A stretch of DNA of 64,000 nucleotides from Desulfobacterales bacterium (GTDB lineage: Bacteria; Desulfobacterota; Desulfobacteria; Desulfobacterales; JALSRD01). The notes below the pieces were generated by a model. The model ran no database searches and was not told the DNA's origin. It worked only from the letters and a program-made list of their open reading frames with translations. The stretch is from assembly GCA_026984935.1 (NCBI GenBank), contig JALSRD010000036.1, positions 1 through 64,000 of the forward strand. Reading direction: 5' to 3'. Both the position numbers and the translations under genes were made by a program. Position 1 is the first letter of the stretch; every line of letters starts with the position of its first letter. Positions 15,747 through 24,294 of the stretch are shown here, piece after piece.

Positions 15747-16643
15747 ATGGGATTTGCCGGGCATGTCACGCTGGCGGCTTTCTGCCAGCAGGTTCTGGTG
15801 GGCTTAAGCCGCACCACGATTCTCTTTATCGTGGCTTCGGGCCTGAGCCTGGTGCTGGGGGTGCTGCGCATCCCCAATATCGCCCACGGTTCGCTGTACA
15901 TGATCGGGGCTTTTCTGACCTACAGCCTGGTGAGGCTGGGCGGCGGCGGCAGTGCCGGCTTCTGGATGGCGCTGCTGGCGGCGCCGCTGGGGGTGGCGCT
16001 GCTCAGTTTCGTCGTCGAGCGGGGGCTTTTGTGCCGGCTGTACGAAAGAGAGCACCTCATGCTTTTGCTCTTCACATTTGCCCTGATGCTGGTTTTCGGA
16101 GACCTGGTCAAGATGATCTGGGGCGCTGATTACCGCAGCTTTGCCGAGCCGCCCTTTCTGCAGGGGTCCGTGCTGATCTTCGGCCTGCCGTTTCCGCGTT
16201 ACAACCTGTTTCTGCTGGCCGTCGGTCCCCTGGTGGCCATCGGGCTGTACCTGTTGACCAACAGGACCAAGATCGGCAAAATTGCGCGTGCCGCCGCCGT
16301 GGACCGCGAAATGGTCGGCGCCATGGGAATCAACGTCAGCTGGGTCTTTGCCTCCGTTTTCGTGATCGGCTGTTTCCTGGCGGGGCTGGGCGGCGCCCTG
16401 GTGGCCCCCACCCAGAATATCACCCAGGGAATGGACCACGCCATCATCATCGAGGCCTTTCTGATCGTGATCATCGGAGGCCTGGGAAACATCTGGGGCG
16501 CCCTGCTGGGCGCTTTGATCTTCGGTTTGACCGATGCCGTGGGCATCCTGATCTGGCCGCAGTTCGCCATCGTTTTCCCGTACATGGCCGTGGTCGTGGT
16601 GCTGGTCTTTTGCCCCAAGGGGCTGCTGAAATCCATATGGTAG
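15747..16643 (+). CDS. ABC transporter permease (LivH family)
   Basis: 298 residues, ATG with GGAG upstream. A strongly hydrophobic protein with about eight membrane helices. It has the LivH-type features: an N-terminal VASGLSLVLGVLRIPNIAHG and a C-terminal EAFLIVIIGGLGNIWGALLG coupling region. It pairs with the LivM-type permease encoded next to form the inner-membrane channel. It lies 35 bases after the binding-protein gene. Confidence 0.9.
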   Translation: MGFAGHVTLAAFCQQVLVGLSRTTILFIVASGLSLVLGVLRIPNIAHGSLYMIGAFLTYSLVRLGGGGSAGFWMALLAAPLGVALLSFVVERGLLCRLYEREHLMLLLFTFALMLVFGDLVKMIWGADYRSFAEPPFLQGSVLIFGLPFPRYNLFLLAVGPLVAIGLYLLTNRTKIGKIARAAAVDREMVGAMGINVSWVFASVFVIGCFLAGLGGALVAPTQNITQGMDHAIIIEAFLIVIIGGLGNIWGALLGALIFGLTDAVGILIWPQFAIVFPYMAVVVVLVFCPKGLLKSIW

Positions 16644-16656
16644 GAGAAGCCTGATC

Positions 16657-17616
16657 GTGTCACCCCCCGGCATGCGCTTCAAATCGGCGGGTTTTGCGTT
16701 TGCCGCACTGGCCGTGCTCTTCCTGCTGCCGGCGGTTTTGCCGCGCTATTACCTCTACCTGCTCTCTCTGGTCCTGGTCACCGGGCTGCTGGCCACCAGC
16801 CTCAACCTGGTGCTGGGCTTCGGCGGGATCTACCAGTTCCACCACGCCGTATTTTACGGCGCCGGGGCCTATGTCTTCGCCCTGATGCTGATGAAAACCG
16901 GGCTGCCGGCCTGGCTGGCCTATGTGTCGGCGCCGGCCGCCGCTGCGCTGCTGAGCCTGCTGATGGGACTGATCTGCATACGGCTGTCCAAACTGTACTT
17001 CGGCATGCTGCAGATTTCGCTGGGCTCGCTGGTCTGGGTCGTCGTCTACCGCTGGTACGGTTTCACCGGCGGGGACGACGGGCTGCAGGGTATTCCCGTA
17101 CCCGGGGCGCTGTCTTCCACCAGCGGCGCCTACATCTTCGTCCTGGCCGTGTGCCTGCTGTGCCTGGCGCTGATGTACCGCATCGTCAATTCCCCCTTCG
17201 GCCGCATTTTCCAGAGCATCCGGGACAACCCCGAGCGCAGTGCCGCCATCGGCGTCGACGTGCGGCAGCACCAGCTCATCGGCCTGGTGCTGGCGGGCGC
17301 CTTTGCCGGCGTGGCCGGAGCCCTGTTCGTAACCGTCGAGGGCAGCGCCTTTCCAGAGATGCTCTTCTGGACGCTTTCCCTGGAGATCCTGGTCATGTGC
17401 CTGCTGGGCGGCTGGCTCACCTTCTGGGGGCCCATGCTGGGGGCGGCCATCATCGTGGTCCTCAGGACCTGGGTAGGCATCTACACCGACTACTGGACCC
17501 TGATTCTGGGAGTTATCCTGATGCTGCTGATCTACTTCCTGCCCGACGGCGTGCTGGGAAGGGCCCGGAAAAAGAAAACGATCGAAAACCCCGTGGCCGG
17601 GGCCGGAAAGGTCTGA
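16657..17616 (+). CDS. ABC transporter permease (LivM family)
   Basis: 319 residues from GTG 16657, with AGGAG at suitable spacing; ATG 16672 is a possible alternative. About nine hydrophobic segments. LivM-type signatures include NLVLGFGGIYQFHHAVFYGAG and SIRDNPERSAAIGVDV (the EAA-like cytoplasmic loop contacting the ATPases). The stop lies two bases before the LivG start. Confidence 0.9.
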   Translation: MSPPGMRFKSAGFAFAALAVLFLLPAVLPRYYLYLLSLVLVTGLLATSLNLVLGFGGIYQFHHAVFYGAGAYVFALMLMKTGLPAWLAYVSAPAAAALLSLLMGLICIRLSKLYFGMLQISLGSLVWVVVYRWYGFTGGDDGLQGIPVPGALSSTSGAYIFVLAVCLLCLALMYRIVNSPFGRIFQSIRDNPERSAAIGVDVRQHQLIGLVLAGAFAGVAGALFVTVEGSAFPEMLFWTLSLEILVMCLLGGWLTFWGPMLGAAIIVVLRTWVGIYTDYWTLILGVILMLLIYFLPDGVLGRARKKKTIENPVAGAGKV

Positions 17617-17617
17617 A

Positions 17618-18361
17618 ATGCTGCAGATCGAGCATCTCAGGAAGTGCTTTGACGGTTTTGCAGCCGTGCGTGACGCCAGCCTGCAGGTGGCCCCCGGCGA
17701 GATGGTGGCCGTCATCGGCCCCAACGGCGCCGGGAAAACAACGCTGTTCAACCTGATCACCGGCCAGCTGACGCCAGACAGCGGGCGGTTGTTCTTCAAG
17801 GGCGAAAACATCGCCGGCCTGCCGGCACACCGCATCTGCAGAAAAGGCATCAGCCGCTCGTTCCAGGTGGTCAATATCTTTGCGCGCATGACGGTTTTTG
17901 AAAATGTTCAGGCCGCACGGCTGTCGCGCCTCGGAAAAACCAGGCAGCTTTTTGCCGCCGCCTGCAGCATGGCCGTGCCGCAGACCATGGAAATCCTCGA
18001 GAGCGTCGGTCTCGCAGACAAGCGCGACCGCATCGGCGGTTCGCTCTCGCACGGAGACCAGAAAGTGCTGGAGATGGCCATTGCCCTGGGCGTCGATCCG
18101 GACCTGCTGATCCTGGATGAACCCACGGCCGGCATGTCGCCCGAAGAAACCGCCGTGGTGCTCGAACTCATGAAGCGCCTGAACCGTGAAATGGGGTTGA
18201 CGATCCTGTTCTGTGAGCACGACATGGAGCTGGTGTTTTCCATCTCGCAGCGCATCATGGTCATGCAGCAGGGCCGCAGCATCCTGGAAGACACCCCGCC
18301 GCGGGTGCGCTGTGACGCCCGCGTACAGGCGGCCTACCTGGGAGGCGGCGACGTATGCTGA
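17618..18361 (+). CDS. ABC transporter ATP-binding protein (LivG family)
   Basis: 247 residues. Walker A GPNGAGKTT, an ABC signature degenerated to LSHGDQK (family norm LSxGxQR), Walker B LLILDEPTAGMSPEE and the switch His in FCEHDMELVF. The LivG-specific ISRSFQVVNIF segment is present. One of two ATPases energising the uptake system. It overlaps livF by seven bases. Confidence 0.92.
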   Translation: MLQIEHLRKCFDGFAAVRDASLQVAPGEMVAVIGPNGAGKTTLFNLITGQLTPDSGRLFFKGENIAGLPAHRICRKGISRSFQVVNIFARMTVFENVQAARLSRLGKTRQLFAAACSMAVPQTMEILESVGLADKRDRIGGSLSHGDQKVLEMAIALGVDPDLLILDEPTAGMSPEETAVVLELMKRLNREMGLTILFCEHDMELVFSISQRIMVMQQGRSILEDTPPRVRCDARVQAAYLGGGDVC

Positions 18362-19053
18362 TAGTTGAACACATCGACACCTATTACGGGTTGAGCCACA
18401 TCCTGTTCGATGTGTCGCTGGAGGTGTCGGCCGGTGAAATCGTCTGCCTGCTGGGGCGCAACGGCGCCGGCAAGAGCACCACCTTGCGCAGTATCATGGG
18501 CCTGGCGCGCCTGCGCAGCGGCCGTATTCGGTTCCAAAACGTGGACTGTACGGCGGAAAAACCCTATCGCCGGGCGCGCCGCGGCATCGGCTACGTGCCC
18601 GACGACCGCCGTGTTTTCGCCGACCTGACGGTGGGCGAGAACCTGGAAATCGTCATGCGCCGACAGGCGCACGCAGGAAAGTGGGACAAGGCACGGGTCT
18701 ACGATTTTTTCCCCGCGCTGCGCAAGATCGATGCGCGCCGTGCCGGTTTCCTGTCCGGCGGCGAGCAGCAGATGCTGACCATCGCACGCGCCCTGATGAC
18801 CAACCCGGCGCTGCTGCTGCTGGATGAACCCACCGAAGGACTGGCGCCTCTGATCGTCAACACCCTCGCCGAGCAGATCGCGCGCCTGCGCCAAAACGGC
18901 CTCACCGTGCTGCTGGCCGAGCAGAACCTGAAGGTGGCGCTGGCCTTAAGCGACCGCGGCTACGTGATCGACAACGGCCGCATCCGCTACCAGGGAAATA
19001 TTCAAGACCTGCGGGACAACGATGAAATACGCCGCAGGTATCTGCTGGTGTGA
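18355..19053 (+). CDS. ABC transporter ATP-binding protein (LivF family)
   Basis: 232 residues. Walker A GRNGAGKST, signature LSGGEQQ, Walker B LLLLDEPTEGLAP and LAEQN switch. LivF-type GIGYVPDDRRVFADLTVGEN is clear. It closes the transporter operon. The next bases are a decayed coding remnant and then a terminator (19512-19545). Confidence 0.92.
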   Translation: MLIVEHIDTYYGLSHILFDVSLEVSAGEIVCLLGRNGAGKSTTLRSIMGLARLRSGRIRFQNVDCTAEKPYRRARRGIGYVPDDRRVFADLTVGENLEIVMRRQAHAGKWDKARVYDFFPALRKIDARRAGFLSGGEQQMLTIARALMTNPALLLLDEPTEGLAPLIVNTLAEQIARLRQNGLTVLLAEQNLKVALALSDRGYVIDNGRIRYQGNIQDLRDNDEIRRRYLLV

Positions 19054-19380
19054 CCCCGCCCCGGGGCCCTGACGTCCGAAAGTCGGGAAAGCGCCGGGCT
19101 GCCGTGCCGCATTTGCGCCGACGGCTGGTTCGTGGTTTTCCAGTCCGAGGCCGCAAACCTCGTGAACCCGGACACGAACAGCGCGGTGGATGTCTTTGTC
19201 CGCAACCGTCATCCCGGGCCCAATCCCGGCCGGCTGATCCGGATTCTGCAGGTCTTGAGCGCTGTCGCCGGCATCGACCTGTCCGGTATCCTGGATGCAA
19301 CGCCCAACGGGCGTCTGGATATGGGCGATGCGGTTTACTACCTGCAGGTTATCGCCGCACTGCGGGCACCCGCCATATAG
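19054..19380 (+). pseudogene. Remnant of a secreted repeat protein with dockerin-like tail
   Basis: The frame is open from immediately after the livF stop to the TAG at 19378-19380, with no plausible start or ribosome-binding site. It reads CADGWFVVFQSEAANLV and NPDTNSAVDVFVRNR, a close match to one blade of WD40-like/TolB-type propellers (usual form SADGRFVAFxSxAxNLV, then DTNGxxDVFVRDR). It ends with DATPNGRLDMGDAVYYLQVI, which resembles one dockerin-type calcium-binding repeat. Only the last part of such a protein remains, so it is interpreted as a gene fragment left by deletion. If GTG 19132 were used, it would encode 82 residues. Confidence 0.6.
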
Positions 19381-19511
19381 GCCGGTGCACCTTTGTCGAC
19401 TGGAAGGTGCCTGGAAAGCGTTGGAGGAAATGCACGGGCGGCAGTGGAGCGGTTGCCCGGGGCGGACTGTCTTCTGATGGTGTGCCGCTGCGGGGCGGCT
19501 TGCGGGAAAAG

Positions 19512-19545
19512 AGGCGGCTTGGCCGGTTCGGCCGGCGCCTTTTTT
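19512..19545 (+). terminator. Intrinsic terminator after the ABC transporter operon
   Basis: Outer stem AGGCG (19512-19516) with CGCCT (19536-19540), inner stem GGCCG with CGGCC, then a run of T ending at 19545. It lies between the transporter region and the convergent minD-like gene. Confidence 0.75.
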
Positions 19546-19570
19546 GCGCACCGCACGCGGCCTTTTGGGA

Positions 19571-20548
19571 CTAGGCCTGCATGCCGGCGTACAGGGGCTG
19601 CGTGTCCGGCGGGATTTCCGCCGGCTTTTGTGCCCGGGACTGTTTGAGCACCTTGGCGGCGATGTCGTACATGCCCATGTTGGCCGAACTGCCCGAACCT
19701 TTTTTGAGAAAATCGGCCATGTTGTTGATGGAGCGGTCCAGCATGGCATCGAAGTTGACGAATCCCATGGGCTTGAGTGAGAGATCCAGGTACTTTCGGG
19801 AAACCTCCTGGACGATGCGCCCCACATCCTGCTCCTTGCGGTCCCGCACCATGTTGACCACGATACCGGCCTGCATGTCCTCGAAACAGGCCTCCAGCCG
19901 TTCGCGGCGGCCGTCCAGATTTTTGAAGACCTCCTTGAGTTCCGTCATGAACTCCATTTTTTCCCCGCTCTCGCCGCCGATGGCACGCCGGATGATCTCC
20001 AGCGCTTCGGGGTCGGTGGAAAAGCTGCGGATCAGCTTGCGGTGCAGGCAGCTCTTGATAAAGCCGTAGGCATTCTGAATGGAGGTGACCTGGGGGGTCA
20101 GCACGATGATCTTGTTGCCGGCATACAGAAAAAAATCCATGGTGGTGAACGACGTGCCGGCACCCAGGTCCAGCAGAATGATATCGGCGTTGAGCCGCCG
20201 CAGGTGCCCCAGCAGCCGGATCTTCTGGCCGTACTTGGGGTTGGCGATTCCCAGGATGTCGTCGGCACCGCACAAAAGCTTCAGATTGTCGATGGCAGTG
20301 GGCAGTAAAACGTCCTCCAGGTTTTCGGCCTGGCGGTTGATAAAATCGCCCAGGGTGTACAGGGGATAGCGGATGCCGAACAGTAAGTGCAGATTGGCGC
20401 CGCCCAGGTCCGCATCCACCAGCACCACCCGCGCACCGAGCCCCGCCAGGCGGGCGCTCAGCATGGCCGTAAACACACTCTTGCCGACACCGCCCTTGCC
20501 GCCGCCCACCGCCCATAGTTTTTTTCTCAAAAGGTCCTGCATGTTCAT
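19571..20548 (-). CDS. MinD/ParA-family P-loop ATPase (FlhG-like)
   Basis: 325 residues; ATG 20548 directly abuts the stop of the PilZ gene (TAGATG). A deviant Walker A (GGGKGGVGKS, 15-24) is followed by VVLVDADLGGANLH and the DIILLDLGAGTS Walker B region. It belongs to the FlhG/FleN/MinD group of membrane- or pole-associating ATPases. The long C-terminal part after residue 250 is not the short amphipathic MinD tail. No flagellar or division gene is adjacent. Pairing with a PilZ protein suggests control of a polar surface structure or signalling process by cyclic di-GMP, which is inference. Confidence 0.85.
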   Translation of the reverse strand: MNMQDLLRKKLWAVGGGKGGVGKSVFTAMLSARLAGLGARVVLVDADLGGANLHLLFGIRYPLYTLGDFINRQAENLEDVLLPTAIDNLKLLCGADDILGIANPKYGQKIRLLGHLRRLNADIILLDLGAGTSFTTMDFFLYAGNKIIVLTPQVTSIQNAYGFIKSCLHRKLIRSFSTDPEALEIIRRAIGGESGEKMEFMTELKEVFKNLDGRRERLEACFEDMQAGIVVNMVRDRKEQDVGRIVQEVSRKYLDLSLKPMGFVNFDAMLDRSINNMADFLKKGSGSSANMGMYDIAAKVLKQSRAQKPAEIPPDTQPLYAGMQA

Positions 20549-20977
20549 CTACCTGCTTTCTGCCTGCATGAAATTGTCCCACAGGGACCAGAGCATCTTG
20601 TGGTCTTTGCCTTTCAGTTGGATCAGCCGCTCGAGGCGTGCCATCTGCCAGTCGAGCAGCCCTTCGAATTCAACCCCGATCAGGACGAGCTGCCCGTCGG
20701 ATGACTTGGGTCGCCGGACCCAGCGCACGGATGCCAGCAGAATCAATTTTTCTCCCTCGGGTTCGAACAGCTTGAGCTTCATGCGCAGGCCGCCGATCTG
20801 CTTGCGGTCGATGAGGCCGTAATGGTCCTCCAGCCGGATGCAGGCCCCGCCCATGGAGATATCTTTGAGGTTGCCTTCGATCCAGTTGTCGCCGAAATCC
20901 TGGGAAAAAAGCTTGAAAGCCAGGGGGTAGGCAAACTCATAGCGATTGTGCTTGCGCGAAACAAATTCAGAATTCAT
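20549..20977 (-). CDS. PilZ-domain protein (cyclic di-GMP receptor type)
   Basis: 142 residues. The two PilZ ligand motifs are recognisable: the basic RKHNRYEF near the N-terminus and the D-x-S-x-x-G motif in LKDISMGGACIRLE. Between and after them come the beta-barrel strands, and the C-terminal third is charged and helical. It probably binds cyclic di-GMP and acts on its operon partner, the ParA-like ATPase. No strong Shine-Dalgarno site precedes ATG 20977. The 194-base region upstream holds no other recognisable feature. Confidence 0.82.
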   Translation of the reverse strand: MNSEFVSRKHNRYEFAYPLAFKLFSQDFGDNWIEGNLKDISMGGACIRLEDHYGLIDRKQIGGLRMKLKLFEPEGEKLILLASVRWVRRPKSSDGQLVLIGVEFEGLLDWQMARLERLIQLKGKDHKMLWSLWDNFMQAESR

Positions 20978-21171
20978 ATAACCATCGGCGCTTTTTTACG
21001 GAACATTTTGGAGTCTGTGGGGTGCGCACCATTCAGTGCCCAGAGCCTTCCGACGATTGTGCTCAGTGTTTCTTCTGATCTTATCATCGGCCCGAAGGAA
21101 GGCTGACTTTAGAACTAAATTCAGGATGCATGTTCACGGGGAGCAGCGGGTTGGCTGATGGCGGCCGGCGT

Positions 21172-22020
21172 TCAGGATGACGGTGTTGTTTCCATGACCG
21201 CCCGTATCACGCGCAGCCGGCCTTCTTCCAGGCTGCGCACCAGGTTGGCCGATTTGCGACCGGCCGCAGCGCCCATGAGCAGCCTGAGACTGAGCGAGGC
21301 CCGGCCGCTGTCCGGTCTTTTCCGTCTGGCGGCGGCCGCTTTTTTCAGGCGCGCGGCGGCAACCGCACTGACGTCCTGCCATTTTCCGGGGACGAAACCG
21401 GCCTGCGCGAGCATCGTCCTGAAATCCTCGGGTGCGGACAGAAAACTGATCTGCGGCCCGCCGGCCCAGGGAAGCGGAAAGTGCGGCGGTGAAACCTCGC
21501 CGGCACAGACTTCGTACAGGGCCCAGCGTCCGCCGGGGCGCAGCACACGGCGGATCTCAGACAACAGGCGCTGTTTGTGGCGCACGTTCATGATTACGTG
21601 CTGGGTGACGACGGCGTCGAAGGCCCGCCGGACAAAGGGCAGTGCGGCGGCGTCCGCACAGCAGACGGCGATGCCGGAAGGCATGCCGGCAAGGCCGGAA
21701 AGCAGGCGGGCCGTACGGCAATACCCGAACACCAGGTCCATGCCGGTCACGCGGCAGCCGAATTCGGCCGCCAGGGTGCGGGCCGGGCCGCCGATGCCGC
21801 AGCCGATGTCCAGGACCTCCTGCAAAGGCCGCAGGCCGGCCAGCTGCGCCAGTTCGCGGGTGGCGCCGCGGCCGCCGATGTGGAATTCGTCAAAGGCCGC
21901 CAGAACCTCGCGGCTGAGAGCTTCCGGTGCGGCCTGCGCGGCTTCCAGCGCGCTTAAAATCCTGCGGTCCATTCCGGCCTGAAAATAATGTGCCTTGATG
22001 GCGCCGGTGTCGGTGGACAT
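21172..22020 (-). CDS. SAM-dependent class I methyltransferase
   Basis: 282 residues. ATG 22020 is preceded by AAAGGAG six bases upstream; a GTG at 22035 overlaps the LutC stop but would place that Shine-Dalgarno site inside the gene. S-adenosylmethionine motif I is VLDIGCGIGGPARTLA, with downstream motifs DAVVTQHVIMNV and LRPGGRWALYE. It resembles the small-molecule (UbiE/sarcosine-type) methyltransferases. It is the last gene of the lutA-lutB-lutC operon, with tight spacing, yet has no known role in lactate use. The substrate is unknown. Confidence 0.82.
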   Translation of the reverse strand: MSTDTGAIKAHYFQAGMDRRILSALEAAQAAPEALSREVLAAFDEFHIGGRGATRELAQLAGLRPLQEVLDIGCGIGGPARTLAAEFGCRVTGMDLVFGYCRTARLLSGLAGMPSGIAVCCADAAALPFVRRAFDAVVTQHVIMNVRHKQRLLSEIRRVLRPGGRWALYEVCAGEVSPPHFPLPWAGGPQISFLSAPEDFRTMLAQAGFVPGKWQDVSAVAAARLKKAAAARRKRPDSGRASLSLRLLMGAAAGRKSANLVRSLEEGRLRVIRAVMETTPSS

Positions 22021-22031
22021 CGATGCTCCTT

Positions 22032-22832
22032 TCACGACGTCGTGCGGGGTTTCCCGGAAGTTTCCGGCTGCGGTGCATCTATTGGCGCAGCCAGGATGAC
22101 ATACAGGTAAAGCGCGCGCGGGCCGTGGGCGCCCTCCACCATGACGGCTTCGATGTCCGCCGTCTTGCTCGGCCCGCTGATCAGGGTCATGCAGTGCGTC
22201 AGGCCGCGTTTCCCTTCATCCGCACCGGAACTCAGCAGCCGGCACAGGCGGCTGAAATCGGGAAGAAGCTGTCCGGCTTCGATAACGGCGGCGTGAATGT
22301 CGGGCAGCAGGGACACACTGCGGGGCTGGCCCGGCCGGCTGCGCATCACCAGCGTGGCCGTGTCGGCCAGGCAGTAGTCGGCGGAAGTCACGCCCACGGC
22401 GGCGGCTTCCAGGTCGCGGTAAAAGCGCCGCCGGGTGGCATACGTCCGGTCGGCGGCGGCCGTTGTGCGGCAAGTGATCGCGGCGCCGGCCAGCCGTTGG
22501 GGCAGCTCCAGGCGCGCAACGAGCGGATGCCGCCAGATCGCCACCTCGCGACGGCCGTTGCGCGGCGGCGCTTTTCGGGTGATCATGGCCGCCATGCAGC
22601 GGCCGGCCGATGCCGGGCTGTCATGCAGCGACAGGTGGATATTCAGTTCGGCGGCGGCTTCCTGCAGCCGCTGCAGCAGTTCTTCGGGACGTCCGCAGGG
22701 TCTTGCGCCTGCCGCCCCTTGGTGGTGCGGGCCCGCCTTTGACGTCGCGTGCGCGGCGGCAGGGGCGCCGCGGCCGGAGTTCGGGTGATTGAGGGCGCTG
22801 CGGATGCGGTTGAGGAAGCGGTGACGTTGCAC
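22032..22832 (-). CDS. lutC: LutC-like lactate utilisation protein (LUD domain)
   Basis: 266 residues from GTG 22832, with GGAG upstream and four bases after the LutB stop. The frame runs further upstream inside lutB, but that part lacks family similarity. The LUD-domain core includes a TSADYCLADTATLVMRS segment (norm: T.AD..IADTGT) and the C-terminal LISGPSKTADIE, typical of LutC/YkgG. An atypical proline-alanine-rich stretch (about 28-50) separates the N-terminal helix from the domain. It works with LutA and LutB in the Fe-S complex oxidising L-lactate to pyruvate. Confidence 0.83.
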   Translation of the reverse strand: MQRHRFLNRIRSALNHPNSGRGAPAAAHATSKAGPHHQGAAGARPCGRPEELLQRLQEAAAELNIHLSLHDSPASAGRCMAAMITRKAPPRNGRREVAIWRHPLVARLELPQRLAGAAITCRTTAAADRTYATRRRFYRDLEAAAVGVTSADYCLADTATLVMRSRPGQPRSVSLLPDIHAAVIEAGQLLPDFSRLCRLLSSGADEGKRGLTHCMTLISGPSKTADIEAVMVEGAHGPRALYLYVILAAPIDAPQPETSGKPRTTS

Positions 22833-22836
22833 GGGG

Positions 22837-24294
22837 TCAGCTCCGGTTTCGGTCCGCGCCGCTTTCAGGCGCTTCACGGTGCCTCCGCGGCTGCCGGCTG
22901 CAGCGGCGCAGAAACGGTCTGCGGGCCAGGGGCTCCAAGTCGCGGCTCGACGTCCAGCCGGAAAAAGGCGGCGGCAGGCGGTGCAGCATGCCGTTTTTTC
23001 GCGGCAGCAGCAACTGGCAGAAGCGGGCGCAGGCCAGGGCGGCATCATAGCGCCGCCGGTCCGAGACGATCCAGGACCAGATGTCGCAGAGGCGGCCTGC
23101 GAGGGGGTTCAGCGGACGAATCTGCCAGTACCGATCCCCCTCGGCCAGACAACTGCGCAGCGCCAGCAGCATGCGGGGGATGTCGATATCCACCGGGCAG
23201 GCCGCGCGGCAGGCGCCGCACAGGCTTTCGCCCAGGCACAGGTCGCTTGCCCGGCGAATGCCCTTCATCAGGGGCGTGAGCACCGCGCCCAGCGGTCCCG
23301 AATAAGCAGAGCCGTAGGCGTGCCCGCCGATCTTGGCGTAGACCGGGCAGACGTTCAGGCAGGCGGCGCAGCGGATGCAGTACAGGATTTCGCGAAAAGT
23401 ACGGTCGGCCAGGATGCGGCTGCGGCCGTTGTCCACGATGACCAGGTGAAAGGATTCGGGACCGTCGGTGTGGCCCGGCTGGCGCGGGCCGCCGATATAC
23501 GAAATGTAGCCGGCCATTTTCTGGGCCGCGGCGCCGCGGGCCAGCAGGCGCAGCAGGATGTCGTGGTCGGTGAGCTGCGCGGCAATGCGCTCCATGCCCA
23601 TGAAGGCAACATGCACGCGCGGCAGCGTGGTGGCCATACGGATGTTGCCCTCGTTGGAGAGCAGGGCGATGTGGCCGGTGGCGGCGCAGGCCAGGTTGAC
23701 ACCGGTGATCCCCATGTCGGCGGTCAGGAATTTTTTGCGCAGCGCCCGGCGGGCCGCCCGGGTGAGCGTCGGCGGATCGTCGGTAAGGGGGATGTTCAGC
23801 TTTGCGGCGAACAGGCGGCCGATTTCGGCCCGCGTCTTGTGAATGGCCGGGGCGATGATGTGCGAGGGATGTTCGCCGGCCAGCTGGACGATGTACTCCC
23901 CCAGGTCGGTTTCCACGGTTTCGATGCCGGCCGCCGTCAGGGCGGCGTTGAGGCCGATTTCTTCGGTGACCATGGACTTGCCCTTGACGGCCAGCTTGAC
24001 CCGGTGGCGCCGGGCGGTTTCCAGGCAGTAGGCGACGGCTTCGGCGGCGTCGGCGGCAAAGAAGACATGCCCGCCGCGCCGCGTGATGCGGTCGGCCAGC
24101 TCGGCGAGCAGCACGTCCAGGTCGGCGATGGCCTTGGCGCGGATGGCGTGGGCGCGCTGCCGCAGGGCAGGACCCTCGGGAAGCGCCTGATAGGCGGCCG
24201 CCGCGGCCGGTCCCAGGCGGTGCTGCAAATTGGCCAGGGCGCCCTGCAGCACGGGGTCGCCGATGGTGCGGTATCGGCGGCGCACTTCAGCCAT
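22837..24294 (-). CDS. lutB: LutB-like Fe-S protein of lactate utilisation
   Basis: 485 residues from ATG 24294, overlapping lutA by eight bases. An N-terminal LUD domain contains GKSMVTEEIGLN and the conserved VNLACAATGHIALLSNEGN region. It is followed by two [4Fe-4S] motifs, CIRCAACLNVCPVY and CGACRAACPVDIDIPRM, and a C-terminal tail. This architecture is that of LutB/YkgF, the electron-transferring component. The extreme C-terminus is arginine-rich and lower in similarity. Confidence 0.87.
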   Translation of the reverse strand: MAEVRRRYRTIGDPVLQGALANLQHRLGPAAAAAYQALPEGPALRQRAHAIRAKAIADLDVLLAELADRITRRGGHVFFAADAAEAVAYCLETARRHRVKLAVKGKSMVTEEIGLNAALTAAGIETVETDLGEYIVQLAGEHPSHIIAPAIHKTRAEIGRLFAAKLNIPLTDDPPTLTRAARRALRKKFLTADMGITGVNLACAATGHIALLSNEGNIRMATTLPRVHVAFMGMERIAAQLTDHDILLRLLARGAAAQKMAGYISYIGGPRQPGHTDGPESFHLVIVDNGRSRILADRTFREILYCIRCAACLNVCPVYAKIGGHAYGSAYSGPLGAVLTPLMKGIRRASDLCLGESLCGACRAACPVDIDIPRMLLALRSCLAEGDRYWQIRPLNPLAGRLCDIWSWIVSDRRRYDAALACARFCQLLLPRKNGMLHRLPPPFSGWTSSRDLEPLARRPFLRRCSRQPRRHREAPESGADRNRS

